Assembly: GCA_009778275.1 (NCBI GenBank)
Contig: WRKC01000075.1
Span: forward strand, 1-9,046
Direction: 5' to 3'
DNA from: Methanomassiliicoccaceae archaeon
Lineage (GTDB): Archaea; Thermoplasmatota; Thermoplasmata; Methanomassiliicoccales; Methanomethylophilaceae
DNA: 9,046 nt
A program made the position numbers and the translations under genes. Below, piece after piece: positions 1 to 6,376 of this stretch. Every line of letters starts with the position of its first letter. The first letter of the stretch is position 1. The notes beneath the pieces were generated by a model. That model did not search any database and was not told the origin of the DNA. It saw only the letters and a program-made list of their open reading frames with translations.

Positions 1-791
1 TTGGAAACGGCCTCGATCGCCATCGATGCGTTGTCGGCCTGGCGGCGGCCGGGTATCGACAGTTCATACCTCTCCTCTTTGTAAAAGAATTCCACCCCGC
101 TCTCTTTCATCGCCCCTGCGGTGATGTCCGCGGGATCTATGCGTGTGATGGGTGCGCCTCTGTCCTCCGCCGCACTTTTCAGAACACCGAACGCCGCGTC
201 CTTGTTCAGCGTTACGCAGGGCACGCCGGGTTTTATTATCCCCGCCTTCTCGAACGCTATCTTTTCGATCGTATCCCCCAGGTATTCCTCGTGGTCCATG
301 CTGATGTTGCCTATCACGCACACTTCCGGGGTTATCACGTTGGTCGAATCCAATCTTCCGCCCATTCCCACCTCCATCACTGCATATTCTACGCCTTTCT
401 TCTTGAAATGCAGGAATGCCATAACTGTCGCCAGCTCAAAGAACGTCGGGATCTTTCCTTCCCTTTCCATGTCCGCGACACAACCTTTCATCGATTCCAG
501 AATTTCCGCTGCCTCATCGTCGGTCACCTTCTCCCCGTCCACGGTGATACGCTCGTTGAACTCCTCGATGTGCGGGGAAGTGTACAGCCCGGTCCTGATG
601 CCGGACGAAATGAGTATGGACGCTATGCAGGATGATATCGACCCTTTTCCGTCGGTACCGCCCACGTGGACATATTTCATGGACAGATGCGGGTCCCCGA
701 GCCTTCTCAAAAGGTCCTTTGTGTTCTCAAGGTCCAGCTTTATCCCGTGCAGTGCGAATGAGAACAGCCATGAAAGCGCGTCGGCGGCCAT
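1..791 (-). CDS. folC: FolC-like folylpolyglutamate / dihydrofolate synthase, C-terminus cut by the window edge
   Basis: This Mur-ligase superfamily enzyme adds glutamate to folate-type cofactors, or to dihydropteroate, using ATP in the cytoplasm. I translated 263 residues by hand. The P-loop HVGGTDGKGS lies at residues 42-51, with Asp where most relatives have Asn. The folate-family signatures follow: TSPHIEEFNERI (71-82), FFE (117-119), EVGMGGRLDSTNV (140-152), and a DH...LGDT...EKAGIIKPGVP block (about 166-191) carrying the Mg/carbamyl-lysine region. NAS around 254-256 fits the end of the central domain. The C-terminal glutamate-ligase domain lies outside the window. The ATG at 791-789 follows directly after the TAA of the upstream gene. 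A GGAGG at 804-800 sits 8 nt before it, so the two genes are one translationally coupled unit. I cannot tell monofunctional from bifunctional activity. The in-frame open reading continues through base 3. Confidence 0.93.
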   Translation of the reverse strand, partial: MAADALSWLFSFALHGIKLDLENTKDLLRRLGDPHLSMKYVHVGGTDGKGSISSCIASILISSGIRTGLYTSPHIEEFNERITVDGEKVTDDEAAEILESMKGCVADMEREGKIPTFFELATVMAFLHFKKKGVEYAVMEVGMGGRLDSTNVITPEVCVIGNISMDHEEYLGDTIEKIAFEKAGIIKPGVPCVTLNKDAAFGVLKSAAEDRGAPITRIDPADITAGAMKESGVEFFYKEERYELSIPGRRQADNASMAIEAVS

Positions 792-1628
792 TTACATCTC
801 CTCCCCGCTGAGCGTCCCTATCAGTTCGGCATACGTCATGCCGCCGTCTCTGCATATCTTTTTTATCAGTGCCATCGCGCCGGAGCTGTATTGAGCGGAT
901 CTCTTCTCCTTTACGGACAGCCAAGGGCATCCGATGATGTCCGAGACCTCCCTCAGGGTCCTTTTCCTTGATCCGGGGCTGCCGTCCGGGGCGCAGCCGT
1001 TATCCGCAGCGCGCGCCTCTTTGACGACTTCCTTGTCCAAGAAGGGATAATGGATCTTCTTTCCGAAGTGCTCCGCGACCTTCCTCTCGTGGGGGATAGT
1101 GACCTCGGACAGCTTCCTCATGTCCTCGGCCGTCCTTCTTTTGAGATCGTCCCCGCTGAGGCCGATGTATTTCGAATAGCCGGCGAACAGTTCATCCGCG
1201 CCTTGGCCGGTGATGATCTCCTCTTCCTCGCAATTCATGCAGACGAAGAACAGCGGAAGTTCGAAGGACAGTGTGACGGGATCCTTCGTTCCCGTTATGG
1301 ATATCATTTCCCTCAGACCCTCTTTTACGCCGTCCTCGGTCAGCGGTATGTGCGCCCATTCCATTCTCAGTTCTTCCGCAGAGGACCTTGCCTCTTCTAC
1401 ATCGCGGGAATCCTTCGATCCCACTGTGTAAAGTCTTGCTTTTGCAGCATATTCCCCGGCGATGGCGGCGACCACCCCGGAATCCAACCCTCCGGAGAAA
1501 GCGATGCCGACATCCTTGCCTGATACAGCGTTGCGTATCGCATTATCCAGAGCCTTACTCAATGGTCCGGGGTCACTGGTCATCGTTCGGAGTAATGGCT
1601 GCTCGGAGATAAATACAGCGCATTCCAC
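792..1628 (-). CDS. Stand-alone asparagine synthetase-type ATP-pyrophosphatase domain protein
   Basis: The 278-residue protein matches only the synthetase (C-terminal) half of class B asparagine synthetase. The PP-loop SGGLDS is at residues 45-50, GQGADELFAGY at 141-151, a YPFLD motif at 194-198, and the late KEKRSAQYSSG segment at 240-250. The N-terminal Ntn glutaminase domain with its catalytic Cys2 is absent. The protein therefore either uses free ammonia, borrows a glutaminase, or adenylates a different carboxylate. AsnB itself is usually 500 residues or more. It is the first gene of a pair with folC, sharing a TAA-ATG junction. The chosen ATG at 1628 has no Shine-Dalgarno sequence, but a CATAAAG element centred near 1657 is about 27-29 bp upstream, as expected for a leaderless transcript. 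Met16 (1583) is an alternative start. The adenylating fold is certain from the motifs; the substrate is not. Confidence 0.85.
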   Translation of the reverse strand: MECAVFISEQPLLRTMTSDPGPLSKALDNAIRNAVSGKDVGIAFSGGLDSGVVAAIAGEYAAKARLYTVGSKDSRDVEEARSSAEELRMEWAHIPLTEDGVKEGLREMISITGTKDPVTLSFELPLFFVCMNCEEEEIITGQGADELFAGYSKYIGLSGDDLKRRTAEDMRKLSEVTIPHERKVAEHFGKKIHYPFLDKEVVKEARAADNGCAPDGSPGSRKRTLREVSDIIGCPWLSVKEKRSAQYSSGAMALIKKICRDGGMTYAELIGTLSGEEM

Positions 1629-1704
1629 GTCTGAGGGTTACGACATGGGTTTCTTTATGCATATTATATGAAATTTTTATTAATAGGTATTACCATCTAC
1701 AGAT
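1629..1704. promoter_or_regulatory. Divergent promoter region for nikR (+) and the Asn-synthetase-like/folC pair (-)
   Basis: The 76-bp AT-rich gap holds a candidate TATA element in each direction. On the plus strand TTTTTATTA (1674-1682) is centred about 26 bp before the nikR ATG at 1705. On the minus strand GCATAAAG (about 1660-1653) is centred near 1657, some 27-29 bp before the ATG at 1628. Neither start has a Shine-Dalgarno sequence, so both genes may make leaderless mRNA. Two short perfect dyads could be regulator sites: CATAT-T-ATATG at 1660-1670, between and overlapping the core elements, and GGTA-T-TACC at 1686-1694, between the nikR TATA element and its start. Autoregulation by NikR is plausible from their position but not shown, since neither dyad resembles the bacterial GTATGA-N16-TCATAC operator. 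Confidence 0.5.
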
Positions 1705-2145
1705 ATGGATGGCGTAACGCGCATCGGTGTCTCTCTGGAACCTGAACTTTTGAAAGATTTTGATAAGGTCATTTCTAAAAAAGGATATGTGAGCAGGTCG
1801 GAAGCGATAAGGGACCTTGTGCGCGACTCTCTTGCGGAGAGCGAATGGAAGAACGACAAGGACATCATGTGCGGCGTCATCGTGATAGTTTACGACCACC
1901 ACACCACCGGCATATCCGAGAAGCTCACCGAGATGCAGCACGGCAGGATGCAGAACATCATCACGACCACCCATGTGCACCTGAATCACGACAAGTGCAT
2001 GGAGGTCCTGATAGTCGAGGGGGAATTGGGTCAGCTTAAGGTACTCTCGAACGAGATATCTTCCATCAAAGGGGTTCTCAGGTGCAAGCTTACCATGGCA
2101 TCGCAGACCACCGGCCACATGCACCACATCGGCGTAAGGCATTGA
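1705..2145 (+). CDS. nikR: Nickel-responsive transcriptional regulator NikR
   Basis: NikR binds DNA through an N-terminal ribbon-helix-helix and senses Ni(II) through a C-terminal ACT-like tetramerisation domain. It usually represses nickel uptake when nickel is plentiful. The 146-residue length is typical of the family. Residues 1-45 fit the ribbon-helix-helix (VTRIGVSLEPELLKDFD, then SRSEAIRDLVRDSL). The high-affinity nickel site is complete: His79, His90, His92 and Cys98, spaced exactly as His76, His87, His89 and Cys95 in the Escherichia coli protein. HVHLNHDKCMEVLIVEG at 90-106 is the diagnostic stretch. The gene has no nickel permease or ABC transporter beside it in this window. Its neighbours are the divergent Asn-synthetase-like gene and topA 96 nt downstream, which appears to have its own promoter. 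It lacks a Shine-Dalgarno sequence and is probably leaderless. Confidence 0.95.
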   Translation: MDGVTRIGVSLEPELLKDFDKVISKKGYVSRSEAIRDLVRDSLAESEWKNDKDIMCGVIVIVYDHHTTGISEKLTEMQHGRMQNIITTTHVHLNHDKCMEVLIVEGELGQLKVLSNEISSIKGVLRCKLTMASQTTGHMHHIGVRH

Positions 2146-2146
2146 G

Positions 2147-2195
2147 GCCGGGAAGGCCGGCGTTCAAGAGGCTCCCCGATAAAACAGCGGGCTTT
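2147..2195 (+). terminator. Weak candidate terminator after nikR
   Basis: Two small hairpins follow the nikR stop. One has arms GCCGG/CCGGC with loop GAAGG (2147-2161). The second is CCCG/CGGG across an AT-rich loop and is followed by CTTTT ending near 2195. The stems are short, but the short U-tract and the topA promoter just downstream make this a reasonable place for nikR transcription to stop. Confidence 0.25.
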
Positions 2196-2204
2196 TCCGT
2201 TAAG

Positions 2205-2241
2205 GAACGATTAAATAATGCCTATGATGTCGCTTGGGCGA
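2205..2241 (+). promoter_or_regulatory. Promoter of topA, probably leaderless
   Basis: GATTAAATAA (about 2209-2218) fits an archaeal TATA element. Its centre is about 27 bp before the ATG at 2242, the normal distance from TATA element to transcription start. This supports 2242 as the topA start over the upstream in-frame ATG codons at 2218, 2224 and 2227. The first of those overlaps the TATA element itself, and all would lie upstream of the transcript start. Confidence 0.5.
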
Positions 2242-4581
2242 ATGAGAAAACTGATCATAACGGAGAAAGCGAACGCCGCCAGAAGGATCTCCGCCATTTT
2301 GTCCGAAGGTAAATCCCATCCGGAATCGGGAAGGGATGTTACCGTGATAAAATTCGAAGCAGGAGGGGATGACTACACCGTCGTCAGTCTCAGGGGCCAC
2401 ATCATAGAGTTGGATTATTCCGACGAGTACAACGACTGGGGAGGCGTGTCCCCCGTCGACATGGTATACGCCGAACCCGTGAAAAAGGTGAAGGTCAAAT
2501 CCATTCTCAGTAAGATCAACGAACTTGCGAAGACCGCCGACGAGATCATCATCGCCACCGACTTTGACCGGGAAGGCGAGCTCATCGGGGTGGAGACGGT
2601 AACGGCCGTCGGCGCCGACATGTCGAAAGTGAAACGCGCAAAATTCAGCGCGCTGACCAAAGGCGAGGTCGAAAGGGCCTTTTCCGAACTCACCCTGCCC
2701 GACCGGAAATTGGCTGACGCCGCCGAGGCTAGGCAGATCATCGACCTCTCATGGGGAGCTGTGCTCACGCGGCTGGTCTCGTTGTCATCCGGGCAAGTGG
2801 GAAAGAACTTCATGTCCGTAGGCAGGGTGCAGAGCCCTACCCTGAAACTGCTGGTGGACCGCCATGAGGAGATCGAGAACTTTGTTCCCGTTCCGTTCTG
2901 GAGCATAGTCGGCAAGTTCGGGATGCTCGCTTTCAAAGGGGAGCATGAGAAGAACCCGTTCTGGAAAAAAGAGGATGCGGAGAAGGTCATGTCCGTCATC
3001 TCGGATGCGAAGAAGGGGAAGATAACGGCATATGACATTTCAACCAAAGAGGAATACCGCCCGGCCCCCTTCGATACCACCTCGATGCAGGTGGAGGCGA
3101 ACAAGATAGGTATACCGCCGACTACGACAATGAAGCTCGCCGAGGACCTCTACACAGGAGGGTACATCTCCTATCCGCGCACCGAGAACACCGAGTATCC
3201 AAAGAGTCTCGGAATAAGGAGCGTGCTCGAGAAGCTCAAAGATTCAGAATTCAAAGAGGAGGTCGAAGAGATCCTCGCCCAAGAGAAGATAATTCCTTCC
3301 AGAGGAAAAAGGAGAACGACCGACCACCCGCCCATTTATCCGACGGCCGGCGCCAGCTCGGATAAGATGAAAGGCGACAAATGGAAACTCTACGAACTCA
3401 TCGTAAGAAGATTCCTGGCAACAGTCGGCCCGAATGCGGTGGCCGAGGAAACGGCCTGCGAGATAGAGGTCGCCGGAGAGATCTTCAAAGCCCGCGGCTA
3501 TGTGCAGAAGGATCCGGGCTGGAAGAAATACTATAAGAAATACATCAAGACCGCTGAGACCCGCATGCCGAAACTGAAGGTAGGCGACGAAATTGACATC
3601 AGGTCCAAGAGTCTGGAGGAATCGGAGACGAAACCCCCCTTCAGATACAACCAGGGATCTCTGATCCAAGAGATGGACAGGCTGCAGCTGGGAACGAAGA
3701 GCACCAGACATGAGATAATAGGCAAACTGTTCTCGAGGAATTACGTTCAGGGCAACTACATGATACCGACCGCCAGCGGTACGGCGCTCACAAGATCGCT
3801 GGAAAAGCACGGTGGGGGCATCACCGAACCGGAGATGACGTCCAAGCTTGAATCAGATATGCTCAGCATAAGCATCGGCAAGAACACGCTTGAAGGCGTA
3901 GTGAAGGAATCGCAGAATATGCTGTTCGTTGTGGCAAAGAAGATATCCTCGGAAAAAGAACAGTTCGGAGATGAGATACGGTCCGCTCTGAGAACTCAGC
4001 AGTTCATAGGGCTGTGTCCGACCTGCGGCAATAACATGACGATAAAGAAATCAAAGAACGGGAATTTCATCGGATGCGACGGATATCCGGAATGCGCCCG
4101 TGCGTACCCTCTTCCGAGAGGTGCGATGATTCAGACCACGGAGACGACCTGCCCCGATTGCGGCCTGGCGCAGCTGAAGATCATCCGGAAAGGCGTGCCT
4201 CCGTCAATACAGTGCCTGGACCCGAAATGTAAAAGCAACACCGAGAAGAATAACCTCGGCAAGTGCCCCGCCTGCGGTGAAGGTACGATCAGGATAACAT
4301 TCTCCAAAGCGGGAAAGCGTTTCGCAGGATGTTCCGAGTGGCCCAAATGTTCTCAGACCTATCCGCTCAGACCGAGAGGCACCGTTTCCTCTGCGGGAGA
4401 GCAATGCGGGACGTGCGGTTCCCCCCTCATAATATTCAACGGTTCAAAGGAATGCATCAACCTCGACTGCGAGACGGCCCGCGGGGGGAGACCGCGCAAG
4501 ACCGCCGCCGGGAAAAGCGGCAGCAAGCCCGCCGAAACAAAGAAGAAAGTGCGGACAAAGGCCAAAGCGAAGAGCACTTGA
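2242..4581 (+). CDS. topA: DNA topoisomerase I, type IA (archaeal) with four C-terminal zinc-finger motifs
   Basis: This enzyme relaxes negative supercoils by cutting and passing single DNA strands through a 5'-phosphotyrosine link. Numbered from the 2242 start (779 residues), the TOPRIM fold gives Glu9 (IITEKAN) and Asp107, Asp109, Glu111 (TDFDREGE) for Mg binding. The catalytic tyrosine is Tyr311, in YISYPRTEN, with Arg313 beside it. A conserved GTKSTRHEIIGKL...PTASG segment (484-513) completes the core. Four Cys4 motifs follow: Cys592/595/612/618, 637/640/658/663, 675/678/697/703 and 722/725/738/743. The protein ends in a Lys/Arg-rich tail (748-779), probably a nonspecific DNA contact. An in-frame ATG at 2218 would add eight residues, but the promoter position and the family-like MRKLIITEK start argue for 2242. 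The fingers and the YPRT motif are typical of archaeal type IA enzymes rather than reverse gyrase; there is no helicase domain. Confidence 0.95.
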   Translation: MRKLIITEKANAARRISAILSEGKSHPESGRDVTVIKFEAGGDDYTVVSLRGHIIELDYSDEYNDWGGVSPVDMVYAEPVKKVKVKSILSKINELAKTADEIIIATDFDREGELIGVETVTAVGADMSKVKRAKFSALTKGEVERAFSELTLPDRKLADAAEARQIIDLSWGAVLTRLVSLSSGQVGKNFMSVGRVQSPTLKLLVDRHEEIENFVPVPFWSIVGKFGMLAFKGEHEKNPFWKKEDAEKVMSVISDAKKGKITAYDISTKEEYRPAPFDTTSMQVEANKIGIPPTTTMKLAEDLYTGGYISYPRTENTEYPKSLGIRSVLEKLKDSEFKEEVEEILAQEKIIPSRGKRRTTDHPPIYPTAGASSDKMKGDKWKLYELIVRRFLATVGPNAVAEETACEIEVAGEIFKARGYVQKDPGWKKYYKKYIKTAETRMPKLKVGDEIDIRSKSLEESETKPPFRYNQGSLIQEMDRLQLGTKSTRHEIIGKLFSRNYVQGNYMIPTASGTALTRSLEKHGGGITEPEMTSKLESDMLSISIGKNTLEGVVKESQNMLFVVAKKISSEKEQFGDEIRSALRTQQFIGLCPTCGNNMTIKKSKNGNFIGCDGYPECARAYPLPRGAMIQTTETTCPDCGLAQLKIIRKGVPPSIQCLDPKCKSNTEKNNLGKCPACGEGTIRITFSKAGKRFAGCSEWPKCSQTYPLRPRGTVSSAGEQCGTCGSPLIIFNGSKECINLDCETARGGRPRKTAAGKSGSKPAETKKKVRTKAKAKST

Positions 4582-4630
4582 TCAGCACGGCGATCGTCGT
4601 ATGAAACAGACAGTATGGCACTTATTTTAA

Positions 4631-4676
4631 TGCACACAAATTTTATATTTCGTGTTATTTCATGATTTCGTGTGCA
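4631..4676. repeat. Imperfect inverted repeat between the convergent topA and Cys-rich small gene
   Basis: The arms TGCACACAAAT (4631-4641) and ATTT-C-GTGTGCA (4665-4676) pair over 11 bp with one bulged C, around a T-rich loop. The loop contains TTTTATATTT and a second CGTGT copy. It lies between converging genes, so a bidirectional transcription-end structure is the simplest reading. The A/T-rich loop could also act as a promoter element. No uridine tract directly follows the stem on either strand, so it is not a standard intrinsic terminator. Confidence 0.45.
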
Positions 4677-4688
4677 GTATGACGAGAA

Positions 4689-4982
4689 TCAATATTGTGG
4701 GTCTTCTTCCGCCGAAGAGACACCGGCGAAACAATCGTTCAAAAGATCTATTTCCATGGAGATGCGCGCGTTCCTGCATACGGTACACTCGACATCCTTC
4801 TTCAGTGACCTCTTGACGGCCATTACCTTCCTGTCGAGGTCGACTATCCTTCCGCATGAACAATAGATCTTCATCAGAGACCTAGGGCCAGCGTTATCCA
4901 GCATACGAGCGTATGCGCTTCCCCGAGGAATTAATCTATTGGAATTATAGTCGTAACTCACAGTGACCTGCTCCCATACCAT
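4689..4982 (-). CDS. Small Cys-rich protein, possible zinc ribbon, function unknown
   Basis: I do not recognise this 97-residue protein. Its C-terminal half has a Cys-Ser-Cys-Gly motif (Cys41, Cys43) and a Cys-Thr-Val-Cys motif (Cys66, Cys69) about 22 residues apart. The segment between them is basic (DLDRKVMAVKRSLKKD). Together these look like a two-knuckle zinc site. A single Cys84 and an acidic tail follow. The N-terminal 36 residues are polar, with no signal peptide or membrane segment. The ATG at 4982 has a GGTGA Shine-Dalgarno-like element 7 nt upstream, and TATAAATA at 5094-5087 could give an 80-nt leader. Shorter starts are possible at 4904 (near TTAATC at 4931-4936) or 4874, which would keep just the Cys-rich part. 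It stands alone and converges on topA. The Cys spacing and lack of stops support it, but it could still be a chance or decaying frame. Confidence 0.5.
   Translation of the reverse strand: MVWEQVTVSYDYNSNRLIPRGSAYARMLDNAGPRSLMKIYCSCGRIVDLDRKVMAVKRSLKKDVECTVCRNARISMEIDLLNDCFAGVSSAEEDPQY
4901..4916. repeat. 16-bp palindrome GCATACG-AG-CGTATGC inside the 5' part of the Cys-rich gene
   Basis: Two perfect 7-bp arms flank a 2-bp spacer. The palindrome spans the internal ATG at 4904-4902, and TATA-like elements lie 15-45 bp upstream on the minus strand (TTAATC at 4931-4936, TATAAT at 4950-4945). If transcription starts near here, the palindrome would sit on the start site, where archaeal repressors often bind. 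If the gene starts at 4982 instead, it is simply part of the codons for SAYARM. A related 8-bp dyad, ATACGTAT, lies upstream at about 5031-5038. Confidence 0.4.
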
Positions 4983-5184
4983 GCTGAGTTCACCGTCACA
5001 ACCCCATCCAATATGCGACAGCCAAACGTTATACGTATCTATACTAGAGATGGGATATAAGCTTTCCGTTAGTTGGATTTTTTTGGTATTTATACTTCAC
5101 ACAAAGAGCGTAGCTACTCAATATCTTAATAACAACCTTTATATACAACATATAAGGGGGTTTTTGGAGGGAAAACGCCGAGAA
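4983..5184. other. AT-rich intergenic region with candidate promoters in both directions
   Basis: No convincing gene lies here. On the minus strand TATAAATA (5094-5087) is a good TATA element for the Cys-rich gene. On the plus strand CTTTATATAC (about 5137-5146) is a good TATA element, but what follows runs into the 3' end of the nicotinate phosphoribosyltransferase gene and has no matching open frame. The stretch 5136-5158 forms an imperfect dyad, CCT(T)TATAT-ACAAC-ATATAAGG, followed on the plus strand by GGGG and five T. There is a run of seven T at 5078-5084. These features could end the minus-strand operon transcript, start an antisense RNA, or both. Confidence 0.35.
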
Positions 5185-6372
5185 TTACGATCTCCCTGCC
5201 GCTTTGAGTTGTTTCAGAACGAACTCCTGGATCTCGGGAGGCGTCCTCTCCTTGCTTACCCTCTTGCCGTCACGGAGAACCTCCGTCTCGATCATCTCCA
5301 TGTCGCAGCCGCAACAGCATGATATGGCATCGTCCTGCTTCAGGGATACACCCATCTCGAAACAGTGCGGGCAACGGTATGTGTATTTCCTTCCGCCGAA
5401 CTTGCCCCTCTTTGATATCTGCTGCCCGTCCTTCTCCACCACATCCATGGAAAGGTCCAGAGTCGGCGCGTTGCTGATGGATGTCCCGACACCGAATCCC
5501 GATACGGATGTATCCACGATCTCCGCGATCGAGTCCTCGTCCAGACCGCCGGATACGATTATATCCACATCTTTATGGCCGTTCATGTCGAGTTCCCACC
5601 GGACCTCGTTTATCAACTCTTTGAAATTGCCCCTTCTGGAGCCCGGGGTGTCCAGCCTGACCCCTTTCAGGTCCTTTACTGACTTGCACGCTTCCAGAGC
5701 GGCCGCCCTTTCGTCGGAGAAAGTGTCTATCAGCATTATTCTGGGGACATCCTTCTCTATGACCCTGTCAAATGCCCTGAAAGCGGCATCGTTGCTTCCC
5801 ATCAGAAGCATCAGCGTGTGAGGGACGGTGCCAATGGGCTCCATGCCTATTATGTCCCCGCCTATCTTCGACGATACTGCATCGCATCCTCCGATGAAGG
5901 AGGACCGGTCAAGCACCCCCGCGATGGCGGGATGCATCCTTCTGTTGCCGAAGGCGATGATCATCTTGTTCTTGGCCGCTATCTTCGTCCGCGCCGCGGC
6001 GGTGGCTATCCCGGAGGATTGGCAGAGCATACCTAGTATTGCCGTCTCCATTACGCCGAAGTCGGTGTATGCCCCGAAGATGTTCATCAGGGGGACCCTG
6101 ACGCTGTCGGCGGTCCTCGTTTTGAACACTGTGCCCTCCGGTATCGCGGATATCGATACGGGAAGACCCTCCATCAATCTTATGACCTCTTCGAGCCCGC
6201 AGAACACGCCCCACGGCCATCCCCTGGGAAAGTTGCTTCCGGTTATCTCCGCGCATACTTTCGTCCCGGACAGTCCGGATGCTTCCAGTATCCTCTTTGT
6301 CCGTTCAAAGTATATGTCCATCGTGCACCCTTCCCGCACGTCCTTCTCATCTGCAATGAACAGTTTTTCCAT
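5185..6372 (-). CDS. pncB: Nicotinate phosphoribosyltransferase, Thermoplasma type with C-terminal zinc site
   Basis: The enzyme joins nicotinate to PRPP to make nicotinate mononucleotide, the first step of NAD salvage. The 395-residue protein lines up along its whole length with my memory of the structurally studied Thermoplasma acidophilum enzyme. Shared segments include DVREG...DIYFERT (11-25), FGNRRMHPAI (141-150), IGGCDAVSS (160-168), GTVPHTL (181-187), RLDTPGSRRGNF (239-250), SGGLDEDSI (274-282) and GFGVGTSIS (292-300). The last two bind the PRPP phosphates. Cys334/Cys337 and the CCCGC cluster (352-356) form the C-terminal zinc site known in that enzyme. It is the last gene of an operon: the enolase TGA is 4 nt upstream of this ATG, which suggests translational coupling. 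The start is supported by the N-terminal match; Met18 would lose part of the conserved N-terminus. Confidence 0.94.
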   Translation of the reverse strand: MEKLFIADEKDVREGCTMDIYFERTKRILEASGLSGTKVCAEITGSNFPRGWPWGVFCGLEEVIRLMEGLPVSISAIPEGTVFKTRTADSVRVPLMNIFGAYTDFGVMETAILGMLCQSSGIATAAARTKIAAKNKMIIAFGNRRMHPAIAGVLDRSSFIGGCDAVSSKIGGDIIGMEPIGTVPHTLMLLMGSNDAAFRAFDRVIEKDVPRIMLIDTFSDERAAALEACKSVKDLKGVRLDTPGSRRGNFKELINEVRWELDMNGHKDVDIIVSGGLDEDSIAEIVDTSVSGFGVGTSISNAPTLDLSMDVVEKDGQQISKRGKFGGRKYTYRCPHCFEMGVSLKQDDAISCCCGCDMEMIETEVLRDGKRVSKERTPPEIQEFVLKQLKAAGRS

Positions 6373-6376
6373 CTCA

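Noticed and set aside
1..791. CfbE-like Mur ligase (F430 synthesis) as an alternative identity for the left-edge gene, prompted by nearby nikR
   Set aside because: The TSPHIEEFNERI and EVGMGGRLDSTNV motifs are those of FolC, not of the F430 Mur-like ligase.
121..894. A 257-codon open frame on the plus strand
   Set aside because: It is antisense to folC, whose family motifs are unmistakable on the minus strand. Its translation is Ser/Pro-rich low-meaning sequence.
2218..2241. An upstream start for topA adding eight residues (MPMMSLGR)
   Set aside because: The ATG overlaps the likely TATA element, and the family-like start MRKLIITEK begins at 2242.
4587..4600. Near-palindrome ACGGCGATCGTCGT just after topA
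   Set aside because: It has no loop, has mismatches and no U-tract directly follows. It is too weak to call a terminator.
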